Source: Aphrocallistes beatrix (taxonomy: Eukaryota; Porifera; Hexactinellida; Sceptrulophora; Aphrocallistidae). Taken from it: a DNA stretch of 64,000 nucleotides. Position 1 is the first letter of the stretch; every line of letters starts with the position of its first letter. The position numbers and the translations under genes were made by a program. The notes beneath the pieces are model-generated. The model saw only the letters and a list, made by a program, of their open reading frames with translations. It had not been told where the DNA came from and made no database searches. The stretch lies in contig OY725492.1 in NCBI GenBank assembly GCA_963281255.1, positions 4,083,104-4,147,103 of the forward strand, written 5' to 3'. This document shows, one piece after another, positions 43,901 to 54,974 of this stretch.

Positions 43901-46900
43901 GGGTTATAAACACTGCACTTCTTTTGCAGAGAAAACATGACAACTTCCAAGCGGATGAAGAGTCAGTCTTGCGGTTTAAAGTTGCAATTAGCATTGGAGA
44001 GTATAGTACACATATTTTCGGTTGCAACGACTTGTTACAATTCGCAGTTTGTGGCAGAGCTGTTGCATCTGTGAACCGAGCACAGAATGTAGCTACTTCT
44101 GGATCTGTAATCTTATCGCCAGAGGCTTGGGATATCTGTCACCCGGAAGACCTGGAGTATTCTCAAGTTCCTAGCGGATTCTATCAAGTCTCAGGTCTCC
44201 ACTTCGACTACGATTCTGAATGGATACAAAAATATTGGCAAACAAAACCTGAAACCCTTCCGCTAATGCATAACGTATTTTTGAGCATTTTGAAAAATGA
44301 AAATGATAGGCAAGCCCGAACTCAGAAAAAATACAAAAGATCTAAGACAGAGATAAGTTCTTTAGAAAATGATCGCAAGCAAGGCAAATCATGGACTGGA
44401 ACTGGAAATACAATTAAAAAGAATTTTAGACGTTTATCAACTTTTCAATTCAAAAATACTTCTCTCCGCAAAGAAGCTGAAAATGAGAATATTAATTCCA
44501 ACCAGATCAGGTCTACGTACACGAGCAGTAACGAGACAGTATCTCGCGATGTCAGCAGGAATTCCTCAAAGAGTAACATTCGACACTATCGAGATAGGAA
44601 ATCTACCGTAAACAGTATCCTACAAGGACAGATGACTATCTCCAAGCAGCTGACGTCAGGAATGCTTGATAATATCAGGAAATTCCTCTCAAGAGCTGTG
44701 CGCTCTAAAATCGATTCAGGCCAGTCGATGGAGTGGCTCTCTGAGCTGAGAGCTATCTCGGTGCTGTTTATCAATCTGGACGTGTGCATAGAGAGATTGT
44801 CCGAAGAGAAAATAAAACTGATTCAGGAAGCTCTGGTATACGTCCAGGAGACAATGAATGATTTTGACGGAGTAGTCAACAAAATATTTATGTTCGACAA
44901 AGGCTGCACCATCCTCGCTCTGTTTGGACTTCCACATTGCAAGCATGAAGACGATGCTACGCGAGCTCTACAAGCTTCCTCTAAGATATTCTCTCACCTT
45001 TCCACGCACCTCAAACTTCACACCTCGATAGGCATCACCACTGGGCAGGCGTTCTGTGGTGTGGTGGGGCATAATCTCCGTCATGAGTACACTGCTATCG
45101 GCGCTAAAGTGAACATGGCAGCTCGGTTGATGATGAATTTTCGCGAAAAGATAACTTGTGATCACACTACGAAATTGCGCTCTGGAGTAACTGAGGCGAA
45201 TTTCAGTGAAATGCCTGCGATTCCGCTGAAAGGTATTGAGAAACCGGAACAGATCTACTCCTTCTCCACGCGAGACAACTCTCAGCTAGAGCATTACGCT
45301 GTACACGGAGAAACCTCTAAGGACAAGAACGTGCATAGAGAGTTGATTGGGAGGGAGGAGGAGCTGGAGACATTGCAAGGAATGCTGAATCAGATCACTC
45401 TGGACGAGAATCCTGAGAGTCACATTCTTATCATCACGGGGGATACCGGGATTGGCAAGACCTCGCTTCTCAGATCTATGAAGCATTTAGCTCGGAAGCA
45501 TTCCTTCCGTGTTCTCTCGTGCAGAGCTGGTCTAATGGAAATGGGGAGTCATTACCACACAGTAAGAATTCTAATAGAACGGTTGTTGCAGTTGGAGACT
45601 TGCCGTTCTCTCCACGAAAGAGAACAAGCCATTCTCACTCAGTTTCAAGATGCTTGTGACGATGACATCATCGAGTACCTCCCCCTGCTCAACGACTTGC
45701 TTATGTTAAAATACATACAGACTGACAAGGTGTCACATCTGACAGGGGAGCAGCGACATTCACACCTCCACCGCCTACTCTTCAACATTGTGGAGCAAGA
45801 AACCTCGAATCAAAGTTGTGTTTTCGTGGTGGATGACGCTCATTACATGGACAAGAACTCGTGGGAATTCCTTCAGGATCTGTCCGACCACCAGAAAGTT
45901 ATCCTCATCCTTGCCATGAAGGCTCCTAGCAGCTCCAAGTACCCCAAACACCTCAAAGCTATGATAAGCTGTAAGAACGTGCGTGTGTGCCAACTGAAAG
46001 GCCTTGATCATGACAGTATACTGGAACTAGCTAAGCGACTCCTCAATGTTGCTACGATTGGAGGAGATTTTGAAAAATTCCTGAAGAAAAAGCTTGGTGC
46101 TCATGGCAACCCCATGTGGTGTGAAGAAGCGTTGGAGACGATGCTGAATCTCGGTCTCTTCCACATAGAACCAATCTCCAACTGGAAGTGCAACAGTCTG
46201 AATGTAGAGACAGGAAGATTGGATACAGTCTCCGAACTGAAGTCAGCTGCCAGCATAGATTGCAATGCCACTACGTATGGCACCAGGAGACATTCCAGAG
46301 TTCAATTCGCTGCTCACGTAGACTCGGACGCTATCAACCTCCCGCTACCCGAGTCCCTCAACGACCTGATTCTAGCCAGGCTGGATAGACTGAGCGCCAG
46401 TTCTCAGCTGGTGCTCAAGTGCGCAGCGATTGTAGGAACAAACTTCTCCCGGAGTATCCTCAAGCAAATAACTCCCAACAACATCAAAGACTCCACGCTA
46501 GGCGAAGCTATTGAAAGACTAATTCAAGCAGGAATGATTGAATGCGCATATGCTAGCGCATTTCTGAGCAGCGCAACGAAGAACCTAGCCAAATACCAGC
46601 AACTCTGTTCTTGCATCCAGCATTTAGCTCACATGAGACCAGTGCAATCGCATTCTCTTAACCTCCACGGGCTGCACTCACAAGACCAGAGTCATTTCCA
46701 CATATACTACGGGTGTGACTTGCTCAAGTTCACGCACAATTACATTCAGGAGATCGTCTATGAACTGTGGACGAACACTCAGAGGAGAGTGTTGCACGAG
46801 ACTGCAGCTAAATGCTTGGAGTCAGAAGCACATAAGTGCAGGAGCTGTGGAGGCGGTGCCTTTCTGAATGGTATCCACCAGTTGGAAACTGCGCTCAACG

Positions 46901-49900
46901 AACTGAAAGATGAAGAAGCATCAAATGAACCAAACATTAGTGTTGATAACTGGAACAGCTTGGCTAACCACACAAACATAGGCAAGCGAAAGCGTAGCAA
47001 CACTATCTACATTCGGAATGGCGGCTACCGATCCACGCTGACACCTTCTAAGAACAACTTGAGCCAGGAAGAAGCGGGCGTATCAAGGGACCTGAGTCAG
47101 TGCACGTGTGCTGAAGTGCTCGTCACTGTCTACCCTCAGCTGGTTAGGCACTGGAAGGAATCCTTGGACTACGACAAGATGTTCCACTACCTCTTGGAGG
47201 CGGCTCTAGCTAGCACGCAGGTCCACGCTACACTGGAGGCGCAGTCTCTGCTCGAAGAGGCCGAAGAGTTGATTAAGTTTGGTAAAGTAAAACCCACTCA
47301 GTTGCAGAGATCTCGATTCGCGCTTATCAAAGGACAATCTTTTTACAATGGCCGCCATTTCTCAGAGGCGCAGCAACACTTCCTGGAAGGTCTAACTATC
47401 CTTAACTGTCCACTGCCGTCTTCCTACCTCAGCTTCCTCGTATCTCTAGCGAAGCAGTCCATTCCTCAGATCCGTTCTTTCCTCAACAGCGAGTACAACT
47501 CACTGCAATCGCAGAATGAAGAGAATGAAATGACGATTAAGAAGGAACGAATGGACTTCCTCGCCTTTCTGATCAACACCTACAGTTCTACGAATCAGAG
47601 ATACCGTATGCTCTTCACCACCCTCACCCTCCTCAACCAAGCTCAGTCCTGTCGAGCTAGCAACCGAGCGCTCATGGACTCGTACCGTATGATGCTAAGG
47701 TGTTGCGAGTTGTTCGAGTTTAAGAGAGGCATCCTCTACTACCAGAGCCAGACGGCATTGACGATCACTCAATGTGAGAGTAGTGGAAACGAGAACATCA
47801 CAGAACTGATCTCCTACATTGAGCTAGTCACAACCCTGGTTAACGAACTGTTGTACGGAGGCAACCTCACCTCTGCCAGGAACTACGCCAAGCGGGCTGT
47901 TCGTCTCAGTCGCTCCCTGAAAGCTCTGGACCAACTCTTGGAGATCTTGCCTCTCTGGTGCTACATCCTCTTGCACAGCTTAGAACTCTGCGAGGTGCAA
48001 TCTACTCTTGAAGAGTTGCGAGAGTGTGCTTTCGATTCTGATGACCTCCAGCAACAAGCTCTCTACTTCTGCTACTGCTTCGATATAATCCTTGAAACGG
48101 ACATCGTGGAGGATTTCGTTGATGTCATCGAGTGTGAGAGCTATGCGCGTACCTGTACCTCCAACGACGTATTTCATTTCAACAATGAAGAGCGCTTCTT
48201 CCTCTTATCCTGCCTAACCCTCTGGTACACCAGGAAGGAGATTGAGATTGATGCCAGGATCCACTTCACCATTACAAAGAAAATTATGCCGAAAAAGATT
48301 GAATCGTTCTTCGCTGCTAAGGGATTGCTTCGCTTCACAGAGTGCGCCCTTCTCTTATGGGCACGCGAGAAGAAGAATGAGTATAAGAAAATAGCCAAGG
48401 TCTCTCTCTCCAAGCTAGTCAAGACGTGTCATACCTACACCATCCTTAAGCCCCGCATGCTCCTACTCCGCTCCTTCTACGACGTGATCGAAGGAGAGAA
48501 TGGAGCGAAGTGGCACAGATCCATGCTAGAAGCGAAGAGAGAAGCGATTGCTCTCAACTCTGAATTGGAAACTCAGTGGGTGCAACACCATATAAACTTT
48601 TGGAATAAAAAGTACAATGGCAATGTGGTTGAGAAATTCACGGACCCAAATCCTGAGCTTAGCAATGATCGAAAATTGGATATTTATTCTCTACAACGAG
48701 AACGAAATAGAATGAAGACACTTTCTTAATTGTATTGTATTCTGGTCTATGTAATTGCAACAAATATTATTCCTTTTGAAAGTTGTCGTCCTATCTGAAA
48801 TGAATATAGTTCAAAGCAATATGCAGTTTTCAATCCTTCAAGCTTCCTACAATCTCACAAAACACAAACTGAACTATTTATCATAGCATTGGATATATGT
48901 ACATGAGGTGAGCTGGTGAAGTTGAACTCAGATATGCGAGATAGTCCCAGCTTAATATTTCGAATATTTGCAGTAAGAATTTTCCCGCCCAATTCCCTAA
49001 TTCTTTAGCCTAATTAAGATTTCTGTTCCGATATATTATAGTTCTATTTCGCGATCAATTAATCCGATACAAGTATCTCCTTTGTTGTTATTTTCAGTTT
49101 GAAATTTGATTCCTTCTCACAGGTGGCTCGTCATTATTGTTTATGTACAATTAAACGACTTAGTATAATTCTACAGAGAAATACTTTAATAGAATAACCT
49201 CGACACGTATTTATTTATTTTGGTTGGTCTACTTCATTTCATGGTATTAATTCCTTTCCAGCCTCAAGATCCCATTCAGACCTCTCCCACAGCTGACAGC
49301 CCGCGTACAGAAGAGACACCACAGGACTTGTCTCTCACCCCTACTTCAGACCACTCAACATCCCACACCCCCGTGCACTCAGGTCAGATTTATGAACAGC
49401 TATAGCTGCTTTAGATATATGGTAATAAGATATCAACAACTGTTCCACCGAGTGGGTTTCTCTGTTTTCAGATTGCAACCATTTATGTTTTGTGTTTATC
49501 TAAGTTCGTTCCACCAACACTTTCTATGGCTGTCTGATAAGGACTATAAGGATTGACTTATACTACATGCTCGTTTGTTTTTCTGATTTGCCTCGTTTAA
49601 TCAAGGCTCTGATTGCAAATTTAAAGGTAAAATTAAAGTATGACATCAGGTAAACAGACAGTTGTATCAGTAATTGTTGAGTACGCATTTTTGTGTGTTT
49701 TCCTTAAATGTACACCGCCCGTACTACCCTAGAGTAGTGGCGATTATGCTAAGATTGTCACTTTTGTTTCTTTCTCAGAAGACTTATAATAGCTGTTATT
49801 CCGGCAGACATCAACCCCCAACCCCAACCACAGATGCAAGCGTCACTCCTCCAGAACGCCATGCTACCTCTGATTGCAAACGCACAAAGATTGTACCCAG

Positions 49901-52873
49901 AGCTAGAGGGCTTGGGACCCCCTCCTCCTTGTCCTCTCCCGCTTGAGAACCCACAAGAAATTTCCTTTTCTCCCCTACCTCCCCCTCCCCCCTTACACCC
50001 GTCCTTCCCTCTCATGATGGAAATGGAGCTGAATCCTCTGTACAGCCCCGAGTCCATTGCCTCAGAGCAGCTCATGCTCGGAGCCATGCATCCAGCAGCT
50101 AGCCTCGTCCTGCACCCGCTCAATCAGCAGATGATGCTAGCTCAACACCAGCAGGTGCTGGGAGCTAGCCTGAACAACAGGATGCCTCATCCAGCTCTCA
50201 ACCACCAGGTTTGTGCTACATCGGAATTATTGAGTAGCAGAGCAGCTTTTTTTCGCGTTTTTCACGCTTTAGCTTTTCACTCTCTTTTTTTTTGAATTTT
50301 TTCGCTCTTTTGAGACTTTTTAGATATTTATTTTAATTTTTTTTGAATAACTTACGCATGCATTTGCTACAAATTCAGAAGTATCCTTTCACTCAAAACA
50401 TTGGATTTCGTATCTTCTAATATGTATTTAGTTCTTAATTCAACTTACTTGAATTGGTTGTTTACCTTTATCAACCTGAAACTAGATTCATTTATGAGCT
50501 TTATAGTTATAATTGGTCACTTTGTGGATTCCATTCACATTCCAGATACTTTATTAAGTTACCAAGGAACTTAAGCCATTGTCTCCAATTACGAATCCTT
50601 ACATGTCAATCATTTGTGGCCAAATTATTAATTCCTATTTTATCTTCTCCTCCGTTCTCAGCATTGCATGGCATATTTAAGACCAATTAATATGCTAGTT
50701 GTTAAGTCAAGTCTTCCAAAATGAACTGTATTTCCTATCTTTTTGAACACGTCCATTTGCAGTTACATCAAAGCAACTCCTTCCCAGCCAACTTTATTCC
50801 TGGATTCCATCCCAGTTTCTCCTCGCCACAGCACTTTCCCCTCCCCACACAGCCTCCTAACACTTTTGAACTACAAACCAACCCTAGAGAGCATTCCAAT
50901 GGTTAGTTATATCCTCTAGAGTTGATATCTGAAGTATTTAAATATTAGTCTGTTGTGATTCAAAATAAATTCTACTTCTAATCAGGATATTTGTCAGAGA
51001 ATGATGAAGATCTAGCTGAATGGAGGAGAGATTTGAAATTGAAAGAGAAGCGTATTCTCAGAGAGAAGTTTGGAAATAACCATCCAGAGCTCGTAGCAGA
51101 AGAGAAACGTCACAGATATCATCCCCACTCTTCGGAGAATGAGACAGTCGAAATGGAGAACCAGTTTCCGTTCCAGGAACCCGATTTTCTAGCTCAATTT
51201 AGCCCTACTGAGTCAGATCAAGATCGGATTCACCGGCAGGTGTATACCGGTATGGAAGGGAGGGATCCCGAGGAGCCTGTGGAAGAAACCGAACCCAGCA
51301 AGATTTCTTATCCTTCCCTTCCACTCACTTCTTCAGATGAAGAATCCTCTTTCCTGAAATCTTCTGAAGCAGTGCATAGTAAGATTTTACTTTTTATGAT
51401 TAGTAGAGTTGATAATGGATTGTTGATGCCAAAAATAATTGTTAATGGAGTATACTACTTACTTAATTGTTGTACCGATTCGTGCAAGTTATTTGACAAA
51501 CATGTCTGTGATTCTTCATGAAGTTCCTTCTCGTGAAATAACATTTGAATCCTTAATACGAGCATTCCACCGAATTCTCCAGACTTCAGACGTGTATCAA
51601 TTATCCTTATTAAAACTATTTAGTATAATTTCAGATCATTTGTTATAGATTTGTTTAACCGACGTTAACAACTCGGAACTTTATTAATAAGAGTGTATTC
51701 TAGGAGAAGATGTGTCTGAAATTGTGCCAGGTTTTATCTCTCGCAAACAGAACTTAAGAGCCCCCAAACTTAATCCTGAAAGTTCCATTATTCCCCCTTC
51801 TGAAGTGGGTTGCACCTCTCCCCCTTTCCTCTCTCCCCTCTCCTCCCCCTTTGATAGAGACAGCTACCCCTCCAATCCAGAGCTAGGGGACACACACCCC
51901 ATCATTGAGAGGGAGACAGTGCGGTTTAATATCACCACATTCTCGCATGAGGAGCAGCTGACACCTCCTCCTCATAACCAATCAGCACCCAACCTAAACA
52001 CGTGCTCTCCGCCAAGTGCGGAGTTCACGTGGACACGAACGCGCGCCATTCTCTACCCCCCGCCCGAACTCAGTCCGGCGCCGACACAGCTGCCAAACCG
52101 TCTCATCTCTAGACCGCCGCACTCCTCACAGCCTGAGCCCGCGCAGGGGAGAGAGATAAAACGGCCTCCGAACGTAGACGCGAACACTTCCAGTGACAGC
52201 AACCGCACCACTCCCTCCCCCTACAAGCCCGTCAAAAGAGAGATTTCCTACCCCCCGGGGTCAGAACCGGGCACTTCGCCGAAGAAGCATATCGTGTACC
52301 CACGCAGCGCAGAACTAGCTGCCGAGCGGAGGATCTGCTACCCCCCTCCCAGGGAGATAAAGAGACCCCCCGTGCCGCACTCCCCGGGTAGCTTACAACA
52401 GAGTTTCAAGCATTCTTCTAGTTACGCCATTGACAGGGAAATACTATACCCACAGGTACTGACAGAGCCTATCCTCCCCCCACTCAAGACTACCCCCTCT
52501 AGGGAGATTAGATACCCGCCACGAGTCCCCATCGAACACCCAGCCCCTCCTTCTGAAGATGAGGTTGAGGTTGTTGAGATCGAAAATACTTCTGACGTTC
52601 CCATAGATGAAAATCTCTTCGAATCAATCCCAAGGAGTCCCTCTCCCATTGAGGATCTTCCAGGGGAGAAAGACGATTTACCTAACGACTGTCCTCGAGA
52701 AAGCACTCCCAAAAAGAAATCAACTCAAAATGAAAAACTTTCCGAGTAAGTTTAACCTCAGTTGACGCTATATTACTATTAATATCAGTGTACTTATGGA
52801 CTTCTCCCTCTCTAGCACGGAGTCAGACGTTGGTGGTTTCCAGTCTGCCACTGAAATAGCTGATATAGACTAA
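40968..52873 (+). CDS. Long disordered protein with FFAT motif and REIxYPP repeats (nested ADCY10 in intron 1)
   Basis: Unrecognised family. Seven exons join with consistent phases: 40968-41561, 49262-49382, 49808-50208, 50763-50901, 50986-51378, 51704-52745, 52816-52873 (915 residues). Nearly all of it is Ser/Pro/acidic and predicted disordered. Residues 41-47 read EFFDAPE after an acidic SSED tract: an exact FFAT core, the peptide that binds VAP proteins on the ER surface. A charged helix follows exon 4 (EWRRDLKLKEKRILREKFG, about 425-450). Between about residues 660 and 825 the motif (R/K)-x-I-x-Y-P-P recurs about eight times (REISYPPG, RRICYPPP, REIKRPPV, REILYPQ, REIRYPPR). No enzyme domain or membrane segment. 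The join of exon 1 to exon 2 spans 7.7 kb and is the least certain: phase 0 on both sides fits, but it could be two genes. Exons 2-7 are well supported as one unit. Confidence 0.65.
41562..43326. other. Intron/intergenic DNA upstream of ADCY10
   Basis: About 1.75 kb of AT-rich DNA between the first exon of the disordered-protein gene and ADCY10. It must include the ADCY10 promoter. Short ORFs (42215-42590, 42915-43109) show no domain. No repeat identified. Confidence 0.5.
43327..48729 (+). CDS. ADCY10: Soluble adenylyl cyclase (ADCY10)
   Basis: Bicarbonate-responsive cAMP synthase of cytosol, cilia and sperm in other animals. One uninterrupted 1800-residue ORF from an ATG (human is about 1610). 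Two class III cyclase domains: C1 about residues 110-275, with FMFIDVSGFTALCEKY and DVLKFAGDAILALW supplying metal-binding aspartates and the substrate Lys; C2 about 470-640, with LFINLDV, CTILALFGLP, GITTGQAFCGVVGHN and AIGAKVNMAARLM supplying the catalytic Asn and Arg. A STAND-type NTPase follows (Walker A GDTGIGKTS near 703, Walker B CVFVVDDAHYMD near 830), then a long helical TPR-like region to the end. Between C1 and C2 is a basic linker of about 130 residues. It lies in the same orientation within the first intron of the disordered-protein gene, if that gene model is right. Confidence 0.95.
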   Translation: MTASLVEDEFTGQRVPIVLANKDSTLHDQTLPPILRVQPNTRDETVRSNNPLSHRHSDSHLLSSNSDLSVDIEKTQQHFNTLQQLLTHVPNLVILFTQKQYSPQLPLTFSSNHGVFMFIDVSGFTALCEKYCSDISAGKRGIDALTNILNEYLGNLVQVLIESNGDVLKFAGDAILALWPYDTAEAYEVLMWVINTALLLQRKHDNFQADEESVLRFKVAISIGEYSTHIFGCNDLLQFAVCGRAVASVNRAQNVATSGSVILSPEAWDICHPEDLEYSQVPSGFYQVSGLHFDYDSEWIQKYWQTKPETLPLMHNVFLSILKNENDRQARTQKKYKRSKTEISSLENDRKQGKSWTGTGNTIKKNFRRLSTFQFKNTSLRKEAENENINSNQIRSTYTSSNETVSRDVSRNSSKSNIRHYRDRKSTVNSILQGQMTISKQLTSGMLDNIRKFLSRAVRSKIDSGQSMEWLSELRAISVLFINLDVCIERLSEEKIKLIQEALVYVQETMNDFDGVVNKIFMFDKGCTILALFGLPHCKHEDDATRALQASSKIFSHLSTHLKLHTSIGITTGQAFCGVVGHNLRHEYTAIGAKVNMAARLMMNFREKITCDHTTKLRSGVTEANFSEMPAIPLKGIEKPEQIYSFSTRDNSQLEHYAVHGETSKDKNVHRELIGREEELETLQGMLNQITLDENPESHILIITGDTGIGKTSLLRSMKHLARKHSFRVLSCRAGLMEMGSHYHTVRILIERLLQLETCRSLHEREQAILTQFQDACDDDIIEYLPLLNDLLMLKYIQTDKVSHLTGEQRHSHLHRLLFNIVEQETSNQSCVFVVDDAHYMDKNSWEFLQDLSDHQKVILILAMKAPSSSKYPKHLKAMISCKNVRVCQLKGLDHDSILELAKRLLNVATIGGDFEKFLKKKLGAHGNPMWCEEALETMLNLGLFHIEPISNWKCNSLNVETGRLDTVSELKSAASIDCNATTYGTRRHSRVQFAAHVDSDAINLPLPESLNDLILARLDRLSASSQLVLKCAAIVGTNFSRSILKQITPNNIKDSTLGEAIERLIQAGMIECAYASAFLSSATKNLAKYQQLCSCIQHLAHMRPVQSHSLNLHGLHSQDQSHFHIYYGCDLLKFTHNYIQEIVYELWTNTQRRVLHETAAKCLESEAHKCRSCGGGAFLNGIHQLETALNELKDEEASNEPNISVDNWNSLANHTNIGKRKRSNTIYIRNGGYRSTLTPSKNNLSQEEAGVSRDLSQCTCAEVLVTVYPQLVRHWKESLDYDKMFHYLLEAALASTQVHATLEAQSLLEEAEELIKFGKVKPTQLQRSRFALIKGQSFYNGRHFSEAQQHFLEGLTILNCPLPSSYLSFLVSLAKQSIPQIRSFLNSEYNSLQSQNEENEMTIKKERMDFLAFLINTYSSTNQRYRMLFTTLTLLNQAQSCRASNRALMDSYRMMLRCCELFEFKRGILYYQSQTALTITQCESSGNENITELISYIELVTTLVNELLYGGNLTSARNYAKRAVRLSRSLKALDQLLEILPLWCYILLHSLELCEVQSTLEELRECAFDSDDLQQQALYFCYCFDIILETDIVEDFVDVIECESYARTCTSNDVFHFNNEERFFLLSCLTLWYTRKEIEIDARIHFTITKKIMPKKIESFFAAKGLLRFTECALLLWAREKKNEYKKIAKVSLSKLVKTCHTYTILKPRMLLLRSFYDVIEGENGAKWHRSMLEAKREAIALNSELETQWVQHHINFWNKKYNGNVVEKFTDPNPELSNDRKLDIYSLQRERNRMKTLS
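48730..49261. other. ADCY10 3' flank
   Basis: About 530 bp of AT-rich DNA after the ADCY10 stop, ending at the acceptor TTCCTTTCCAG of the next exon of the disordered-protein gene. No feature seen. Confidence 0.5.
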
Positions 52874-53421
52874 CACCTCTCACAGTCACTTGGAGAATTT
52901 TGATTTATTAATTTATTTTCATAATATTTCTAATGACATGCTATTTGGTTTATTTCTAACACAAGCACTTTAATGAAGGAGATATGCCTCTCGGATACTT
53001 TATACCTGTTGGGGGGGGTATAGCTAACAACACTATTATTTAATTAAATTCTTAGAGTTAGGTGCTGTCCCTTGTGCATCAATTATGTACGAATATTTAG
53101 TACTCAGACTTTAGGATCTACTGAACAGAGTATATTTGTGTGTTTCAAGTTTCATAATGTACGAGTATGCACATGCAATGGGATATCTTATATTTAATTG
53201 ATAGGAATTAACTCACAAATGTTTGAAAAGCTTTTAATACTTAACTATTTTGCTAAGCCCTAAAAGTCGTATGTCGCTAGCTTCGATAGCTTTTCCTTTC
53301 TCAGTTCTAGTAAAAACATGATTTCTTAACTTAAATGTGCACTATATTCTACAGTCAATATTTATCTACATACATCCCAAATTAGCTAGACTAGATAAAT
53401 CAGCAATCAGAAGGACAAACT
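52874..53421. other. Intergenic before ELOVL
   Basis: About 550 bp, AT-rich, holding the 3' UTR of the disordered-protein gene and the ELOVL promoter. A short G run occurs near 53010-53018. Nothing else seen. Confidence 0.5.
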
Positions 53422-54255
53422 ATGACACTGAAAACGGTACTGCCAAAGGATAACTATTCTTTGCCATATCCTAAAATTTTAACGGATTTCGAATATCAAA
53501 TCGACTTGCAATCATTATTCAGGTACACTTCCAATTACTGGTGGGTTTCAATCATTTTATCTGCAATCTATCTTCTATTTGTATTCTCCGGGATGAAACT
53601 AATGGAAAATCGCCCTCCATTCAAACTTAAACGGCCTTTATTCTGCTGGAACCTCTTCCTAGCTCTGTTCAGCATCATTGGCACTTATAAGAGCACTCCT
53701 CGTCTAGTGGGATTGGTGATGGAGAGAGGTTACCTCGGCTCTGTCTGTTTCACAGATGGGCACATTATACCAAGCGTGGGCATCTGGTCTTACCTTTTTG
53801 TGTTTTCGAAGGGGTGGGAATTTGTTGACACAGGATTCCTCGTATTGCGCAAGAGAGATGTGATATTCTTACACTGGTATCACCACATAACCGTATTCAT
53901 ATTCACCTGTTATCTGTTTAAAGACGAAGTAGCACTAGGCCATTACTTCGGAGTGATGAACTATTGGGTGCATAGTATAATGTACTCGTACTACGCCTAC
54001 GTCTCCTCGGGCAGGAACGTAGCTGGCTTTATTTCCAAGTTTATCACACGTTTGCAGCTTGCACAAATGTTTGCTGGTCTATTTCACACCTTTGCGTCAT
54101 TCTATGCGTTGAAGAGTGGGACTATTCCGGACTGTATGTTCTCAGAACGCGCGTTCTGGGTTGCAATGGGCATCTACGGGAGCTACGCTGTCTTGTTTGC
54201 TCAATTCTACATCAAGCGGTATCTCAACAGTAAGCCTAGACCGAAGAAGGAATGA
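53422..54255 (+). CDS. Fatty acid elongase, ELOVL3/6 type
   Basis: ER condensing enzyme of very-long-chain fatty acid synthesis. Intronless, 277 residues from an ATG. The catalytic histidine box HxxHH is HWYHH at residues 151-155, inside the conserved LHWYHHITVF context. Other ELO motifs are KGWEFVDTGFLVLRKR before it and FGVMNYWVHSIMYSYYA after it. About seven hydrophobic segments are present. The NYWVHS block and overall length fit the ELOVL6/3 branch (saturated and monounsaturated substrates) rather than the PUFA elongases. The tail KPRPKKE is a plausible dilysine-like ER retention signal. Confidence 0.93.
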   Translation: MTLKTVLPKDNYSLPYPKILTDFEYQIDLQSLFRYTSNYWWVSIILSAIYLLFVFSGMKLMENRPPFKLKRPLFCWNLFLALFSIIGTYKSTPRLVGLVMERGYLGSVCFTDGHIIPSVGIWSYLFVFSKGWEFVDTGFLVLRKRDVIFLHWYHHITVFIFTCYLFKDEVALGHYFGVMNYWVHSIMYSYYAYVSSGRNVAGFISKFITRLQLAQMFAGLFHTFASFYALKSGTIPDCMFSERAFWVAMGIYGSYAVLFAQFYIKRYLNSKPRPKKE

Positions 54256-54415
54256 GAACCTTATAATTATAATTAGGATTATAGACCGTTTCTAGGAGTA
54301 TTTATTTGGACACTAGTATTGTTTATATACGATTTTTAGTTTTGACGTATTAGGTGTTTAACAATTTTCATTTTTATTTTAAACTTGGGTATAAGCACCA
54401 TTTAGATATCGAAAT

Positions 54416-54416
54416 A

Positions 54417-54456
<40 letters not shown>
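54416..54456. repeat. (ATT)n microsatellite
   Basis: About 13 ATT units directly before the first copy of the hairpin repeat. Confidence 0.95.
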
Positions 54457-54457
<1 letters not shown>

Positions 54458-54458
<1 letters not shown>

Positions 54459-54939
54459 AAGCGCGCTTCGCTTGCTTGCGCTGCGCGGCTGGCGGACACT
54501 TTGTGTCCGCCAGAGTCTCCCTTCGGTCACCTGAGGTCACATTGGTTAATTATAAGGGAGATATAATCTCAAAATATGTCTGTCCTACTATGATATTCGA
54601 TATCACTCGAAAAATCACCAAATTTGTCAATTTGAAATTTTTTTGATGCGTAATGATGACGTCATAACAAAGTGATGACTCATCATTTTTGACGATAGTT
54701 GTATCATATGTGACACATGTTAGTATACAGATTCTATTAAAATTTCAACCATCTATCTCCTATAATGGCTGAGTTATGCTCGAATAACTGTGTTGTTTAA
54801 CTTTTAAAAATGCGACAATGACGTCAATGACGACATTTTGCTCTGAGCTCAGAACTTACTGGAGCCATAGCCAAAATACTCCCACATGCCAAAAATCAGC
54901 TTTCTGCGCCCAGCAGTTTCTTCAATCAATTCGTTACAG
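54458..54939. repeat. Hairpin repeat, copy 1 (about 482 bp)
   Basis: Starts CAAGCGCGCTTCGCTTGC and ends TCAATTCGTTACAG. It contains the perfect hairpin GGCGGACACTTTGTGTCCGCC (54491-54511) and TGATGACGTCAT, an inverted-repeat motif. Bounded by an (ATT)n tract on the left and (TA)n/(GATA)n on the right. The class is unknown; no ORF of interest and no terminal inverted repeat. Confidence 0.88.
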
Positions 54940-54974
54940 ATATATATATATATATATAGATAGATAGATATATA

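Noticed and set aside
43327..48729. ADCY10 as bacterial contamination or recent transfer, because it is intronless
   Set aside because: Tandem C1/C2 cyclase plus NTPase and TPR-like tail is the animal sAC layout, base use is like neighbours, and the flanks are ordinary host DNA.
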